64,000 nucleotides of DNA from Flavobacteriales bacterium (GCA_020635875.1 JACJYY010000006.1:186001-250000); one strand, 5' to 3'. Counted from the stretch's first letter, positions 35,382-44,660 are shown. Notes: a model not told the origin generated them from the letters alone. Made by a program: numbers and translations.

Positions 35382-37505
35382 ATGACAGCTACTGCCTTTA
35401 TTAAACAACACATTGCTGCTACAGAAAAGCAAATTGCCAACACCATAAGTTTATTACAAGACGATCATACGATTCCGTTTATTGCGCGATACAGAAAAGA
35501 CGCTACAGGGAACCTAGATGAGGAAACGATTGAGCAAATTGCACTCCAATTAAAAGCCTATTATGCTCTTATTAAAAGGAAAGAGGCCATTATAAAAGCG
35601 ATAGAAAAACAAGAACTACTAACCGACGAAATCAAAGAAAAAATAAATGCTACTTTTGATTTAGTTGCTTTAGAAGATCTCTATTTACCTTTTAAGAAAT
35701 CCAGCAAAACTAAAGCCTCTGTAGCCCGTGAAGCAGGTTTGGAGCCTTTAGCCAAAATCATCATGGCACAAAACCATGATAACATCCAACAAGCCTGTCA
35801 ACGCTACATATGTACTGGTTTTGAGAATACAGATAAGGTTATTGAAGGAGCACAACATATTATCGCTGAATGGATCAATGAAAATATTTATATCCGCACT
35901 CATTTACGTCGGCTATTTTTGCGTGAAGCAACGCTAGATACTAAAGTCATCAAAGGTCAAAAAGATGAGGAAAAAGCGCAAAAGTTTGCTCATTATTTTG
36001 AGTGGTCAGAAAACTTAAACCGTATGCCTTCCCATCGTTTATTAGCCATATTACGAGCCACCAACGAAGGCGTGATTCAATCAAAAGTAAGGGTTGACAA
36101 CGATCAAATTTTTGAATTCATCGAAAAAACGATCATCAAAAAATACAATACTACCGCTCCAATTATTAAATGCGCCATCAAGGACAGTTATAAAAGATTG
36201 CTCTACCCTGCCTTATCCAATGAAATTTTGCAGCAATGCAAAATGAAAGCAGACGAAAAATCGATAGGTGTTTTTGCCAATAACTTAGGTCAATTATTAT
36301 TAGAACCTCCGTTGGGAGAAAAACGCATTTTAGCCATTGATCCTGGGTTTAAGAGTGGATGTAAAGTGGTTTGTTTAGATGAAAAAGGCGATTTATTACA
36401 TAACGAAACCATTTATCCTCATGCTCCACAAAACAAAACTACTGAAGCCTTGAAGAAAATCCGTTCGATGTGTAATGCTTATAAAATTGATGCCATTTCA
36501 ATCGGAAATGGAACGGCTTCCAGAGAAACAGAACATTTCATCAAAAAAATCCCGTTTGACAAATCCATGCAAGTATTTGTAGTCAATGAAAGTGGTGCTT
36601 CTGTTTACTCTGCCTCCAAAATTGCAAGAGACGAATTTCCTAATTATGACGTAACCGTTAGAGGGGCTGTATCCATTGGTAGGCGTTTAGCTGACCCATT
36701 AGCCGAATTGGTTAAAATAGAACCAAAAGCCATTGGTGTAGGACAATACCAACATGATGTCAATCAAAACTTATTAAAAGAATCTCTTGACAATGTTGTA
36801 ATCAGATGTGTAAATAAGGCAGGTGTAAACTTAAATACCGCCAGTCATCACCTCTTGACTTATGTTGCTGGAATTGGCCCTAAATTAGCAGAAAACATTG
36901 TACAATATCGTGCCGAGCATGGTGCATTTTCTTCTCGAACAGCATTACTTAACGTTCCCGGATTAGGCAAAAAAGCGTTTCAACAATGTGCGGCATTTAT
37001 CCGAATCACTAACGCAGATAATCCTTTGGATAACTCTGCTGTACACCCTGAGTCCTATGCTTTGGTAAATAAAATGGCTAAGGATCTAAAAATTTCTGTT
37101 AATGAACTCATCGGCAACAGGGATAAAATCAATCAAATTCAGTTAGACAATTATGTCACTGACCAAATAGGCTTGCACGGTTTACAAGATATCGTCAAAG
37201 AATTAGAGAAACCAGGTTTAGATCCTCGTAAAAAACTATCCATTTTTGAATTTGACAAAAATCTAAAAACCATTAATGATTTAGTGGTAGGAGCTGTAGT
37301 TCCTGGTATCGTGAACAACATTACCAACTTTGGGTGTTTTGTCAATATTGGGATTAAAGAAAGTGGATTGGTGCATATCTCTCAACTTAAACAAGGTTTT
37401 GTGAGTGATGTCAATGAAGTAGTTACTTTAAACCAACAAGTGCAAGTCAAAGTCCTTGAAGTGGATAAAGAACGTAAACGTATTCAGCTGAGCATGGCTA
37501 TATAA
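35382..37505 (+). CDS. tex: Tex-family RNA-binding transcription accessory protein
   Basis: The 707-residue protein has the full Tex/Spt6-core layout. There is an N-terminal helical region with FIARYRKDATGNLDEE. A YqgF/RNase H-like domain follows from RILAIDPGFKSGCKVV near residue 314. Then come the helix-hairpin-helix pair (LNTASHHLLTYVAGIGPKLA, LLNVPGLGKKAF) and a C-terminal S1 domain (GIVNNITNFGCFVNIG, SGLVHISQL). It starts 15 bases after the RimB-RimK gene and ends inside a large terminator palindrome. Tex affects transcription and RNA handling; a direct link to the polyamine genes is not evident. Confidence 0.94.
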   Translation: MTATAFIKQHIAATEKQIANTISLLQDDHTIPFIARYRKDATGNLDEETIEQIALQLKAYYALIKRKEAIIKAIEKQELLTDEIKEKINATFDLVALEDLYLPFKKSSKTKASVAREAGLEPLAKIIMAQNHDNIQQACQRYICTGFENTDKVIEGAQHIIAEWINENIYIRTHLRRLFLREATLDTKVIKGQKDEEKAQKFAHYFEWSENLNRMPSHRLLAILRATNEGVIQSKVRVDNDQIFEFIEKTIIKKYNTTAPIIKCAIKDSYKRLLYPALSNEILQQCKMKADEKSIGVFANNLGQLLLEPPLGEKRILAIDPGFKSGCKVVCLDEKGDLLHNETIYPHAPQNKTTEALKKIRSMCNAYKIDAISIGNGTASRETEHFIKKIPFDKSMQVFVVNESGASVYSASKIARDEFPNYDVTVRGAVSIGRRLADPLAELVKIEPKAIGVGQYQHDVNQNLLKESLDNVVIRCVNKAGVNLNTASHHLLTYVAGIGPKLAENIVQYRAEHGAFSSRTALLNVPGLGKKAFQQCAAFIRITNADNPLDNSAVHPESYALVNKMAKDLKISVNELIGNRDKINQIQLDNYVTDQIGLHGLQDIVKELEKPGLDPRKKLSIFEFDKNLKTINDLVVGAVVPGIVNNITNFGCFVNIGIKESGLVHISQLKQGFVSDVNEVVTLNQQVQVKVLEVDKERKRIQLSMAI

Positions 37506-37548
37506 AACACTAAAGGCTTTCCAATTGGAAAGCCTTTAGTGTTTTATA
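37501..37548. terminator. Bidirectional terminator between tex and secG
   Basis: A perfect 48-base palindrome has 24-base arms with its centre in AATT at 37523-37526. It overlaps the last two codons of tex. The A and T runs at the two ends allow use from both sides, and secG converges on it 15 bases away. Confidence 0.9.
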
Positions 37549-37562
37549 TGATGTATTTCTTA

Positions 37563-37937
37563 TTATTTTATTAACGAATCAATTGATTCAGCTGCTGGTG
37601 CTTCTTCTGTTGCAGCTTCAACTGCTTCTTCCGTTGCTGTTGGTAATTCTGTAGTCGCTGCAGGAACTTCAATCGTTTCATCAATCAATTTAGACCCGTT
37701 CTCTACACCTCCTGTTACACTTAAGTTTGATAATAAAATCAAAGCAATAAGCACAGCTGCCAAAGTCCAAGTACTTTTATCTAAAAAGTCTGTCGTATTT
37801 TGAACTCCTCCAATAGTTTGAGATGATCCAAAAGTTGATGATAATCCTCCTCCTTTAGGATTTTGTACCATTATCACTACTACCAATAGGAAACATACTA
37901 CTGAAATAAGAGCTACGAAAATTGAAAAAGTTGTCAT
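37563..37937 (-). CDS. secG: Preprotein translocase subunit SecG
   Basis: SecG is the small accessory subunit of the SecYEG channel. The 124-residue protein has two membrane helices (residues about 3-23 and 57-76). Between them is the conserved loop VQNPKGGGLSSTFGSSQTIGG. The tail after residue 80 is rich in Glu, Ala and Thr, as in flavobacterial SecG. It lies 6 bases after the TPR-protein gene, at the end of the miaB-sigma-54 activator-lptE cluster. Confidence 0.93.
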   Translation of the reverse strand: MTTFSIFVALISVVCFLLVVVIMVQNPKGGGLSSTFGSSQTIGGVQNTTDFLDKSTWTLAAVLIALILLSNLSVTGGVENGSKLIDETIEVPAATTELPTATEEAVEAATEEAPAAESIDSLIK

Positions 37938-37943
37938 TATAAT

Positions 37944-39305
37944 CTAGGTGTTATTTTTCTTTAATTGTTTAATATCCCATATTCGGTCTGCAAATAACGA
38001 CTTTTTTTCTGGATTTTTCAAAATTAAAATTTCATAGGCTTGTATCGCTCTGTCGTATTTCTTTTGTTCCAAATATACCTTGGCTAAGGTCTCTGTCATT
38101 AAGGTTGTATTGTTATTAGGTCTTTCAACACTTGGGGCTTGAGTAGTTATTTCGTTTTCTCCTTTTGCGTTAGCTCGAGGCATTCTTGGATTCGCTTCGA
38201 TAAAACGATCTATGAGCTCTTGCTTTGATATTTTTTGTTCCTTTTCGACTGATTCTTCTTGCATCACAACAACCTCTTCAGGTATTGGTGGTGGAGTACT
38301 GCGATCAATCGGCTTCATTGCGGTTAGCTGCAACCATTCTTGGAAAGAGTGTTTTTCATCTCGTGAAAATTCCAATGGTTTACCTAACTCCAATCGTTCT
38401 TCAATAACTTCTGAAAGTAATGGTTCTTCTATCTCTTCTGTTATTATTTCCTGTGATTGTAGCGTTTTAACTGATTTTTCCTTTATGGTAATTACAGCAC
38501 TGGTTACTTGATGTACTATTGGGAATTCTTCCTTCACATCAACCACATAAATAGGCAACTCTTCTATAAGCTCAGGCACTGATTCCGGTTTAACCGAAAT
38601 GGTAATTACCTCTGGCGTGATTTGACTCACTATTGGTAATTCTTCCAACACATTGACTACATAAACAGGTAACGTTGCTATAACCTCTGACACTACTGCT
38701 TCTGGTTGAACCGAAATGGTAATTACCTCTGGCGTGATTTGACTCACTATTGGTAATTCTTCCAACACATTGACTACATAAACAGGTAACGCTGCTATAA
38801 CCTCTGACACTACTGCTTCTGGTTGAACCGAAATGGTGATTACCTCTGGCGTGATTTGACTCACTATTGGTAATTCTTCCAACACATTGACTACATAAAC
38901 AGGTAACGCTGCTATAACCTCTGACACTACTGCTTCTGGTTGAACCGAAATGGTGATTACCTCTGGCGTGATTTGACTCACTATTGGTAATTCTTCCAAT
39001 ACATTAACGACAAGTTTATCAATTTTAGGTTGCTCCACCCAAATTGGCTTAATATCGTCAATTCCTTTAAATCTATCAGAAGTTATATAATCGAACAATA
39101 CTGTTCGATCCAGGGTAAATGCCGCTGTTTTTTTAAGTTGTCCATTATATTTGAAACTTCCCTGATCGTGGAGGTATTTAAGATAGACTGCTCGAGCACT
39201 CTGAAAATAAGGATACTCTTCGATAATTTCCTCTAGTGTAGTGGCAATTTCTTTGTCTACTCTAATGTTGGATTGTAAAACTCCTATGTATTCAGATGAT
39301 TTCAA
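37944..39305 (-). CDS. TPR-type protein with 39-residue internal tandem repeats
   Basis: The 453-residue protein has no signal peptide. The N-terminus (residues 1-105) includes YPYFQSARAVYLKYLHDQGSFKYNG. Next comes a block of nearly identical 39-residue repeats starting VNVLEELPIVSQITPEVITI: three almost exact copies, one diverged copy and one degenerate copy. A Glu-rich linker with EEWLQLT-like and ANPRMPRA segments follows. The C-terminal tetratricopeptide-like end is TLAKVYLEQKKYDRAIQAYEILILKNPEK. This position between lptE and secG is conserved in flavobacteria. The function is unknown. Confidence 0.8.
   Translation of the reverse strand: MKSSEYIGVLQSNIRVDKEIATTLEEIIEEYPYFQSARAVYLKYLHDQGSFKYNGQLKKTAAFTLDRTVLFDYITSDRFKGIDDIKPIWVEQPKIDKLVVNVLEELPIVSQITPEVITISVQPEAVVSEVIAALPVYVVNVLEELPIVSQITPEVITISVQPEAVVSEVIAALPVYVVNVLEELPIVSQITPEVITISVQPEAVVSEVIATLPVYVVNVLEELPIVSQITPEVITISVKPESVPELIEELPIYVVDVKEEFPIVHQVTSAVITIKEKSVKTLQSQEIITEEIEEPLLSEVIEERLELGKPLEFSRDEKHSFQEWLQLTAMKPIDRSTPPPIPEEVVVMQEESVEKEQKISKQELIDRFIEANPRMPRANAKGENEITTQAPSVERPNNNTTLMTETLAKVYLEQKKYDRAIQAYEILILKNPEKKSLFADRIWDIKQLKKNNT
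38480..39010 (-). repeat. 117-bp in-frame tandem repeat array
   Basis: Copies repeat with an exact 117-base period, for example GACTCACTATTGG at 38624, 38741, 38858 and 38975. The middle copies differ by only a few bases, whereas the copy nearest the 3' end of the gene is diverged. Each unit encodes 39 residues, so copy-number change keeps the frame. Confidence 0.9.
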
Positions 39306-39325
39306 ATTAACTTTTTATTTCTTTT

Positions 39326-39844
39326 TTACCACTTGGCAAGTGATTCATTAAATATATCTTGCGTAATTCTCTCATATATTTCTTCAACTGCGGCCTTCAA
39401 CTTAGCGCCAACTAATTGATCCGTGGCTGGATAATCATAAAAAAAAGAAAAACGCTTTTCAAAATCATCTTCGCTTTTCTTCTTATTGACAAATCGAACA
39501 TTTACTGAAATGGTCAACCTGTTTTGGGCAGCTCTCTGGTCTGCTGTCGCTGTCATTGGTGCAATTCTGTACTCTACAATCTCCCCTTCATACAACAAAT
39601 CGCCATCAGAATTAGTCAAACTTAGACTCGTCTGATTTTGAATCAAATCCTGCAAAGCTAATGTAAAATCGCGTTCTATACCCGGCTCAACAATTTCTGC
39701 TGTATTTCTAAAATAATTAACTTGGAAAGTATCTGCATCTATCTTTCCTGTCCCCGTAAAGTTATATACTCCGCACCCTGTCAACAACAAGCCTACCAAA
39801 AATACTATTACTAATTGTAGTTTGCAAGTTCTTTTTATCATCAT
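39326..39844 (-). CDS. lptE: LptE-like LPS-assembly lipoprotein
   Basis: LptE plugs the LptD barrel that inserts lipopolysaccharide into the outer membrane. The 172-residue protein has a lipoprotein signal with lipobox LLTGCGVY. Its mature part has the short LptE-like strands (TGKIDADTFQVNYFRNTAEIV) and FTLALQDLIQNQT. In flavobacteria this gene regularly follows the sigma-54 activator, as here, with a 4-base overlap. Sequence identity in this family is low, so placement supports the call. Confidence 0.85.
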   Translation of the reverse strand: MMIKRTCKLQLVIVFLVGLLLTGCGVYNFTGTGKIDADTFQVNYFRNTAEIVEPGIERDFTLALQDLIQNQTSLSLTNSDGDLLYEGEIVEYRIAPMTATADQRAAQNRLTISVNVRFVNKKKSEDDFEKRFSFFYDYPATDQLVGAKLKAAVEEIYERITQDIFNESLAKW

Positions 39845-41100
39845 AAATCGTATTGTTTAATCTTACGGTATAAGGTACGCTCTGAGATACCTAACTCATC
39901 AGCGGTAGCCTTTCTTTTCCCTTTGTTCCGCTCCAAAGATTTTTTGATTAGCTCCAATTCTTTTTCATGCAAACTCATACTTTCCTTATCCTCTACCTCA
40001 TCTGCTTCAGTATAATGAAACTCCTCTTCCTCTTTTTCATCATACATTACTGGTGTTACTGAGGACGAACTTGCGGGCAATAGAGATACATTGTCTCGCA
40101 AAAATTCTTCTTTTTGTCCGTATATTTTTTTGAGCAAACCTTCGCTTTCTTCTTTGACATTAGCCGACCCGTTTTTAATCAAATCTAAGGTCAATTTTTT
40201 TAAATCATTAAGATCTGCTTTCATGTCGAAAAGGATTTTATATAAAATCTCTCGCTCCGTACTAAAATCACTTTCGTCTTTTTTACCTCCAACAACAGTA
40301 GGTAAACCACTTCCTGTTTGTTGCGGCAAATAGGAGATTAATGTTTCAGCGGATATATCTCGATTAGTTTCCAGAACAGACAATTGCTCCGTCACATTTT
40401 TAAGTTGCCTGATGTTTCCGCTCCAATTGTATTTCAACAAAAGAGCCACTGCTGACTCGTCCAATCGAACGGGAGGCATGTTGTATTTATGCGCAAAATC
40501 GGACGCAAATTTTCTGAACAACAAATGAATATCCATCCCTCTTTCGCGAAGTGGAGGTAAACTTATTTCGACGGTACTTAAACGATAATATAAATCCTCT
40601 CTAAATTTCCCTTTTTGAATTGCTTCAGCCATTTTTACGTTAGTCGCGGCGACAATTCTAACATTCGTTTTTTGGACTTGAGACGACCCTACCTTAATGA
40701 ATTCTCCATTCTCTAACACACGTAATAGCCGTACTTGGGTGGTTAAAGGCAATTCACCCACTTCATCCAAAAATATAGTTCCACCATCCGCTACACCAAA
40801 ATATCCTTCACGAGTAGAAGTAGCCCCTGTAAACGCCCCTTTTTCATGACCAAATAATTCACTATCAATGGTTCCTTCCGGGATTGCTCCACAGTTTACA
40901 GCAATATATTTTCCGTGTTTACGATGGGATAAGGAATGAATAATTTTCGGAATATTCTCTTTACCCACACCACTTTCTCCTGTCACCAAAACAGAAATAT
41001 CCGTAGGTGCTACTCTGATCGCTTTTTCAAGCGCCCGATTCAGTTGAGGATCATTTCCTATGATCTCGAGTCGTTGTTTGATGTTTTGAATGGATTCCAT
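39841..41100 (-). CDS. Sigma-54 interaction domain (AAA+) transcriptional activator
   Basis: The 419-residue protein starts directly with the AAA+ domain and has no receiver or GAF sensor. Walker A is GESGVGKE. The sigma-54 contact loop GAFTGA is intact, GGTIFLDEVGELPL is Walker B, and FREDLYYRL follows. A poorly conserved linker (about 270-370) leads to a Fis-type helix-turn-helix at the end (RKATADELGISERTLYRKIKQY). The ATG at 41100 is used rather than a TTG two codons upstream. The gene lies 15 bases after miaB and overlaps lptE. Its target promoters and signal are unknown. Confidence 0.9.
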   Translation of the reverse strand: MESIQNIKQRLEIIGNDPQLNRALEKAIRVAPTDISVLVTGESGVGKENIPKIIHSLSHRKHGKYIAVNCGAIPEGTIDSELFGHEKGAFTGATSTREGYFGVADGGTIFLDEVGELPLTTQVRLLRVLENGEFIKVGSSQVQKTNVRIVAATNVKMAEAIQKGKFREDLYYRLSTVEISLPPLRERGMDIHLLFRKFASDFAHKYNMPPVRLDESAVALLLKYNWSGNIRQLKNVTEQLSVLETNRDISAETLISYLPQQTGSGLPTVVGGKKDESDFSTEREILYKILFDMKADLNDLKKLTLDLIKNGSANVKEESEGLLKKIYGQKEEFLRDNVSLLPASSSSVTPVMYDEKEEEEFHYTEADEVEDKESMSLHEKELELIKKSLERNKGKRKATADELGISERTLYRKIKQYDL

Positions 41101-41115
41101 AATCAAGCCTTTTGG

Positions 41116-42567
41116 TTATTGATGCATCTCACTGTATCCCACTACTTTCCCAATCAATGAAGTAGCCGTACATCTTTCTACTTTAACGTTCACAAAATCA
41201 CCCGGTTTATAATTTTCTTTAGGGAAAATAACCGTTGTATTCTGGGAATTTCTTCCAGACCATTCCTGATCTGATTTTTTGGATTCTTTTTCGATTAATA
41301 CCTCAACAGTTTTACCTACCCATCGAGATACTCTTTTGTGACTCAATTGAATTTGTAAATCAATTATTTCTTGCAGTCTTCTCTTCTTGACTTCAACAGG
41401 AATATCATCTTTCATTTTACGAGCGGCTAATGTTCCTGGTCGTTCCGAATACATGAACATAAATCCAAAATCATAGCCTACATATTCCAATAACGTCAAG
41501 GTATCTTTATGATCTTCTTCCGTTTCTGTAGGGAATCCCGCTATGATATCTTGTGACAATGAAATCTCAGGAACAATCTCATAAATTTTATCTACCAGTG
41601 CCATATATTCCTCTCGTGTGTGCTGACGGTTCATCTCTTTTAGAATCCTCGTACTACCCGACTGTACTGGCAAGTGAATATACTTACAAACATTATCATA
41701 TTTGGCAATAACATGAAGCACCTCTTCGTGCATATCTTGTGGATTAGAGGTCGAAAACCTAAACCTCATTTTTGGGAAAGCCTTGGCACACATTTCTAAC
41801 AATTGTGCAAAATCTACAGCTGTTGCTTTTTGAATTTCTGAAGCAGACTCAAAGTCTTTCTTCAAACCTCCGCCATACCACAAATAACTATCTACATTTT
41901 GCCCTAATAATGTTACTTCCTTATAGCCTTTTTCCCATAAATCCTTAATCTCCCCCAATATACTTTGTGGTTCTCGACTGCGCTCTCTACCTCTGGTAAA
42001 AGGCACAACACAAAATGTACACATGTTATCACAACCTCTGGTAATCGAAACAAAAGCCGTTACTCCATTAGTCATCAATCGTACAGGAGATACGTCTGCA
42101 TAGGTTTCTTCTCTGGATAAGATTACATTAATCGCTTCTTTTCCACTGTCTACGTCTTTTAATAGATTAGGAATGTCTTTATAAGCATCAGGCCCTACGA
42201 CCATATCCACTATCTTTTCCTCTTCCAAAAATTTGCTTTTGAGACGCTCCGCCATGCAACCCAAAACACCTACTTTCATATTGGGGTTTATAGTCCGCTT
42301 AATGGCATTGTATTGTTGTAGTCGTTTGCGCACGGTTTGTTCTGCCTTATCTCGAATCGAACACGTGTTTACCAAAACTAAATCGGCTTCTTCCAACACT
42401 TGAGTGGTATTGTATCCTTCGTTTGCCAAAATCGAAGCCACTACTTCGCTATCCGCAAAATTCATTTGACAGCCATAACTCTCCACAAATAGTTTTTTTT
42501 GATTATCTGCTTTGGCCTGAGTTACTAATGCTTCTCCTTGTTTATTTTCGTCAATTATCTTTTCCAT
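41116..42567 (-). CDS. miaB: tRNA-2-methylthio-N6-dimethylallyladenosine synthase MiaB
   Basis: MiaB adds the methylthio group to i6A37 of tRNAs. The 483-residue protein has the N-terminal UPF0004 cysteines (SYGCQMNF, NTCSIRDKA, GCMAERL), the radical SAM motif RGCDNMCTFC, and a C-terminal TRAM domain. The ATG at 42567 (MEKIIDENKQ) is chosen because a promoter box lies at 42600-42607, inside the longer reading that starts at 42630. It heads the cluster running down to secG and is divergent from apt. Confidence 0.95.
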   Translation of the reverse strand: MEKIIDENKQGEALVTQAKADNQKKLFVESYGCQMNFADSEVVASILANEGYNTTQVLEEADLVLVNTCSIRDKAEQTVRKRLQQYNAIKRTINPNMKVGVLGCMAERLKSKFLEEEKIVDMVVGPDAYKDIPNLLKDVDSGKEAINVILSREETYADVSPVRLMTNGVTAFVSITRGCDNMCTFCVVPFTRGRERSREPQSILGEIKDLWEKGYKEVTLLGQNVDSYLWYGGGLKKDFESASEIQKATAVDFAQLLEMCAKAFPKMRFRFSTSNPQDMHEEVLHVIAKYDNVCKYIHLPVQSGSTRILKEMNRQHTREEYMALVDKIYEIVPEISLSQDIIAGFPTETEEDHKDTLTLLEYVGYDFGFMFMYSERPGTLAARKMKDDIPVEVKKRRLQEIIDLQIQLSHKRVSRWVGKTVEVLIEKESKKSDQEWSGRNSQNTTVIFPKENYKPGDFVNVKVERCTATSLIGKVVGYSEMHQ

Positions 42568-42599
42568 ATGAGATACTGTACTTCTATCAAATTCTGGGT

Positions 42600-42607
42600 C
42601 AAAGATA
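42600..42607 (-). promoter_or_regulatory. -7 box of miaB
   Basis: On the minus strand TATCTTTG (42607-42600) is a perfect TAnnTTTG, 32 bases before the chosen ATG. It rules out the upstream ATG as start for transcripts from this site. Confidence 0.6.
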
Positions 42608-42698
42608 TGAAATAATGCCCCATATGACATAATGACACCCTTATTAAAAACTACTTTTATGAATTTGTTAGTATTTTGGTTTTTTAAATGGAAAAAGA

Positions 42699-43190
42699 AT
42701 GAACTTAAAAGAATACATTGACGCTATTCCTGATTTTCCTGAAAAAGGAATATTGTATCGAGACATCCAGCCTTTATTGGCTGATCCAAAGGCTTTCCAA
42801 CTAGCAGTGGAAAAGCTAGCAGGGCTCATCACATGCACGCCTGACTACATTATTGGTATAGATTCGAGAGGTTTTATTTTTGCGACAGCAATTGCCATGC
42901 ACCTAGGCTGTGGTATAAAACTCATCCGAAAAAAAGGGAAACTCCCTAATAAAGAGTTAGTTTCTGCTACTTACAATCTAGAATACGGCACTGACACCTT
43001 AGAAATGAACCGAATGGGCAACCAAGAAAAAGTAGTTTTAGTAGATGATGTTCTAGCTACAGGAGGCACTATTAAAGCCGCAGAAGAGTTAGTAATCAAA
43101 GCTGGTTATTATTTAAAGGACACCATTTGTCTCATTGACATCGGAATTGTATCGGACACTCACATCAAAAGTGTAATTAAATATGACTAA
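42699..43190 (+). CDS. apt: Adenine phosphoribosyltransferase
   Basis: Apt salvages adenine to AMP using PRPP. The 163-residue protein is slightly shorter than the usual 170. It has the DFPEKGILYRDIQPLL start, GIDSRGFIFATAIA, the flexible-loop RKKGKLP, and the PRPP-binding signature VVLVDDVLATGGT near residues 109-121. It overlaps the next gene, a nucleosidase that would release adenine, by 8 bases, which fits a small adenine-salvage operon. Confidence 0.95.
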   Translation: MNLKEYIDAIPDFPEKGILYRDIQPLLADPKAFQLAVEKLAGLITCTPDYIIGIDSRGFIFATAIAMHLGCGIKLIRKKGKLPNKELVSATYNLEYGTDTLEMNRMGNQEKVVLVDDVLATGGTIKAAEELVIKAGYYLKDTICLIDIGIVSDTHIKSVIKYD

Positions 43191-43752
43191 AATAGTTTTA
43201 GTAAGTGCTCTAGAATTAGAGCATGGGGATAGTAAAGACTTGTTTGGTGTACCTGTACACATCACTGGATTAGGAAAAATCGCTGCGGCTTCAAAAATGA
43301 CAGAAATCATTTGCCTTGAAAAACCAGATTTGGTCATCAACTTTGGTTCATGTGGTAATCTTAAAACGCATAAAGTGGGAGATGTTCTCAAAGTAGGTAA
43401 GGTGCATAATAATATTGATTGTAGGCCTATGGCTGATTATGGTGTAACACCTTTTACCAATATTGGGGCTATTGTAATTGATGACTCCTCAGATATTCAT
43501 TGTTTTACCACAGATCAGTTTTTTCATCAAGATAAAGCTCACGAATACACACCTAAGTACAACGAGATGACACAGACTTGTAACATCGTTGATATGGAAT
43601 GTTATGCTTTAGCTCATACGTGTCTCAAATACAACATCCCTTTTCATTCCTATAAATGGGTAAGTGATGATGGGGAATCTTCGGATTGGCGAGCTAATGC
43701 TGCCATTGGTTTTGAAAACTTCAAATCACTGTTCAAAGAAAAATACCTTTAA
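43183..43752 (+). CDS. Phosphorylase-superfamily nucleosidase (MTA/SAH nucleosidase-like)
   Basis: The 189-residue protein is a short member of the purine nucleoside phosphorylase/MTA-SAH nucleosidase fold. It has HITGLGKIAAASK, VINFGSCGNL, the ribose-binding VDMECYALAHTC and the catalytic Asp in WVSDDGESSDW. It would split an adenine nucleoside such as methylthioadenosine and hand adenine to Apt, encoded by the overlapping gene upstream. The exact substrate is inferred from context. Confidence 0.85.
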   Translation: MTKIVLVSALELEHGDSKDLFGVPVHITGLGKIAAASKMTEIICLEKPDLVINFGSCGNLKTHKVGDVLKVGKVHNNIDCRPMADYGVTPFTNIGAIVIDDSSDIHCFTTDQFFHQDKAHEYTPKYNEMTQTCNIVDMECYALAHTCLKYNIPFHSYKWVSDDGESSDWRANAAIGFENFKSLFKEKYL

Positions 43753-43754
43753 AC

Positions 43755-43789
43755 AAAATAAAAGCACATTATAAATGTGCTTTTATTTT
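43755..43789. terminator. Bidirectional terminator between the nucleosidase and HIT genes
   Basis: A perfect 15-base stem (43755-43769 and 43775-43789) with a 5-base loop is bounded by A and T runs. It overlaps the stop region of the HIT gene and serves both convergent units. Confidence 0.85.
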
Positions 43790-44158
43790 ATCTGCTGTTT
43801 TTTGAAACTCTTCTGGACTGAGCTCCACCTTGTTTTTGAAATTCATATCTCCCATACTATTTAACGGAATTAAATGCACATGGGTATGTGGCACTTCTAA
43901 ACCGATTACAGTCATCCCAACTCTTTTACAAGGAATGGCTCGTTCTACAGCAATCCCTACTTTCCGTGCAAACTGCATTAGTCCCATGTAGTGATCCTCA
44001 TCCATATCAAGGATTTTATCTATTTCCTTTTTGGGAATACATAAAGTATGACCTACTGCATTTGGACTTATATCTAAAAAAGCAAAATAGTTTTCGTCCT
44101 CTGCTATTTTATAACATGGAATCTCTCCATTTATTATTTTGATAAAAATAGAAGCCAT
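43769..44158 (-). CDS. HIT-family nucleotide hydrolase
   Basis: HIT proteins hydrolyse AMP-linked or dinucleoside polyphosphate compounds. The 129-residue protein has the histidine triad HTHVHLIPL near residue 90, the N-terminal IFIKIINGEIPCYKI and the AFLDISPNAVGHTLCIPK segment. It resembles the Hinfp/HinT branch. It starts 1 base after the greA stop, so it is probably co-transcribed with greA. Confidence 0.93.
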   Translation of the reverse strand: MASIFIKIINGEIPCYKIAEDENYFAFLDISPNAVGHTLCIPKKEIDKILDMDEDHYMGLMQFARKVGIAVERAIPCKRVGMTVIGLEVPHTHVHLIPLNSMGDMNFKNKVELSPEEFQKTADKIKAHL

Positions 44159-44159
44159 A

Positions 44160-44636
44160 TCACTCTCTTGTAATTTCTAATATCTCCATTTTAAGCACTC
44201 CATTTGGCACTTTAATCTCAGCAATATCACCTACTGACTTTCCTAATAAACCTTTTCCTATTGGAGAAGTAACCGATATCTTCCCTGTCTTAAGATTTGC
44301 CTCGCTCTCTGCTACCAATGTATATTTCATCTGCATACCATTGGCTTGATTTTTCAGTTTAACAGAAGACAACACCAACACTTTTGAAGTATCAATTTGC
44401 GACTCATCAATAATACGTGCAGAGGACACCAATGCCTCCATCTTAGCGATTTTCATCTCCAACATGCCTTGGGCTTCTTTCGCTGCGTCATATTCAGCAT
44501 TCTCGGACAAATCTCCTTTATCTCGTGCATCTGCAATAGCTTGAGAAGCTTTTGGCCGCTCCACACTTTTCAATTGCTCTAACTCTTCTTTCAGTTTTTT
44601 AAAACCTTCTTCCGTATAGTACGATTTCTCACTCAT
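44160..44636 (-). CDS. greA: Transcription elongation factor GreA
   Basis: GreA helps backtracked RNA polymerase cleave the transcript and restart. The ATG at 44636 (MSEKSYYTEEGFKKL) gives 158 residues, the standard length. The coiled coil holds the acidic tip DARDKGDLSENAEYDAAK, and the C-terminal FKBP-like domain has ITVTSPIGKGLLG-type sequence (SVTSPIGKGLLGKSVGD). A longer reading from 44690 would include the leader hairpin and is rejected. Confidence 0.95.
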   Translation of the reverse strand: MSEKSYYTEEGFKKLKEELEQLKSVERPKASQAIADARDKGDLSENAEYDAAKEAQGMLEMKIAKMEALVSSARIIDESQIDTSKVLVLSSVKLKNQANGMQMKYTLVAESEANLKTGKISVTSPIGKGLLGKSVGDIAEIKVPNGVLKMEILEITRE

Positions 44637-44660
44637 ATCGTCATTGTTTTTTAAATAAAA

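Noticed and set aside
38480..39010. Direct repeats that might suggest a CRISPR array
   Set aside because: The 117-base units are contiguous, without variable spacers, and stay in frame inside a protein gene.
42568..42630. N-terminal extension of miaB from the ATG at 42630
   Set aside because: A perfect promoter box (42607-42600) lies inside the extension, and homologous sequence begins at the later ATG.
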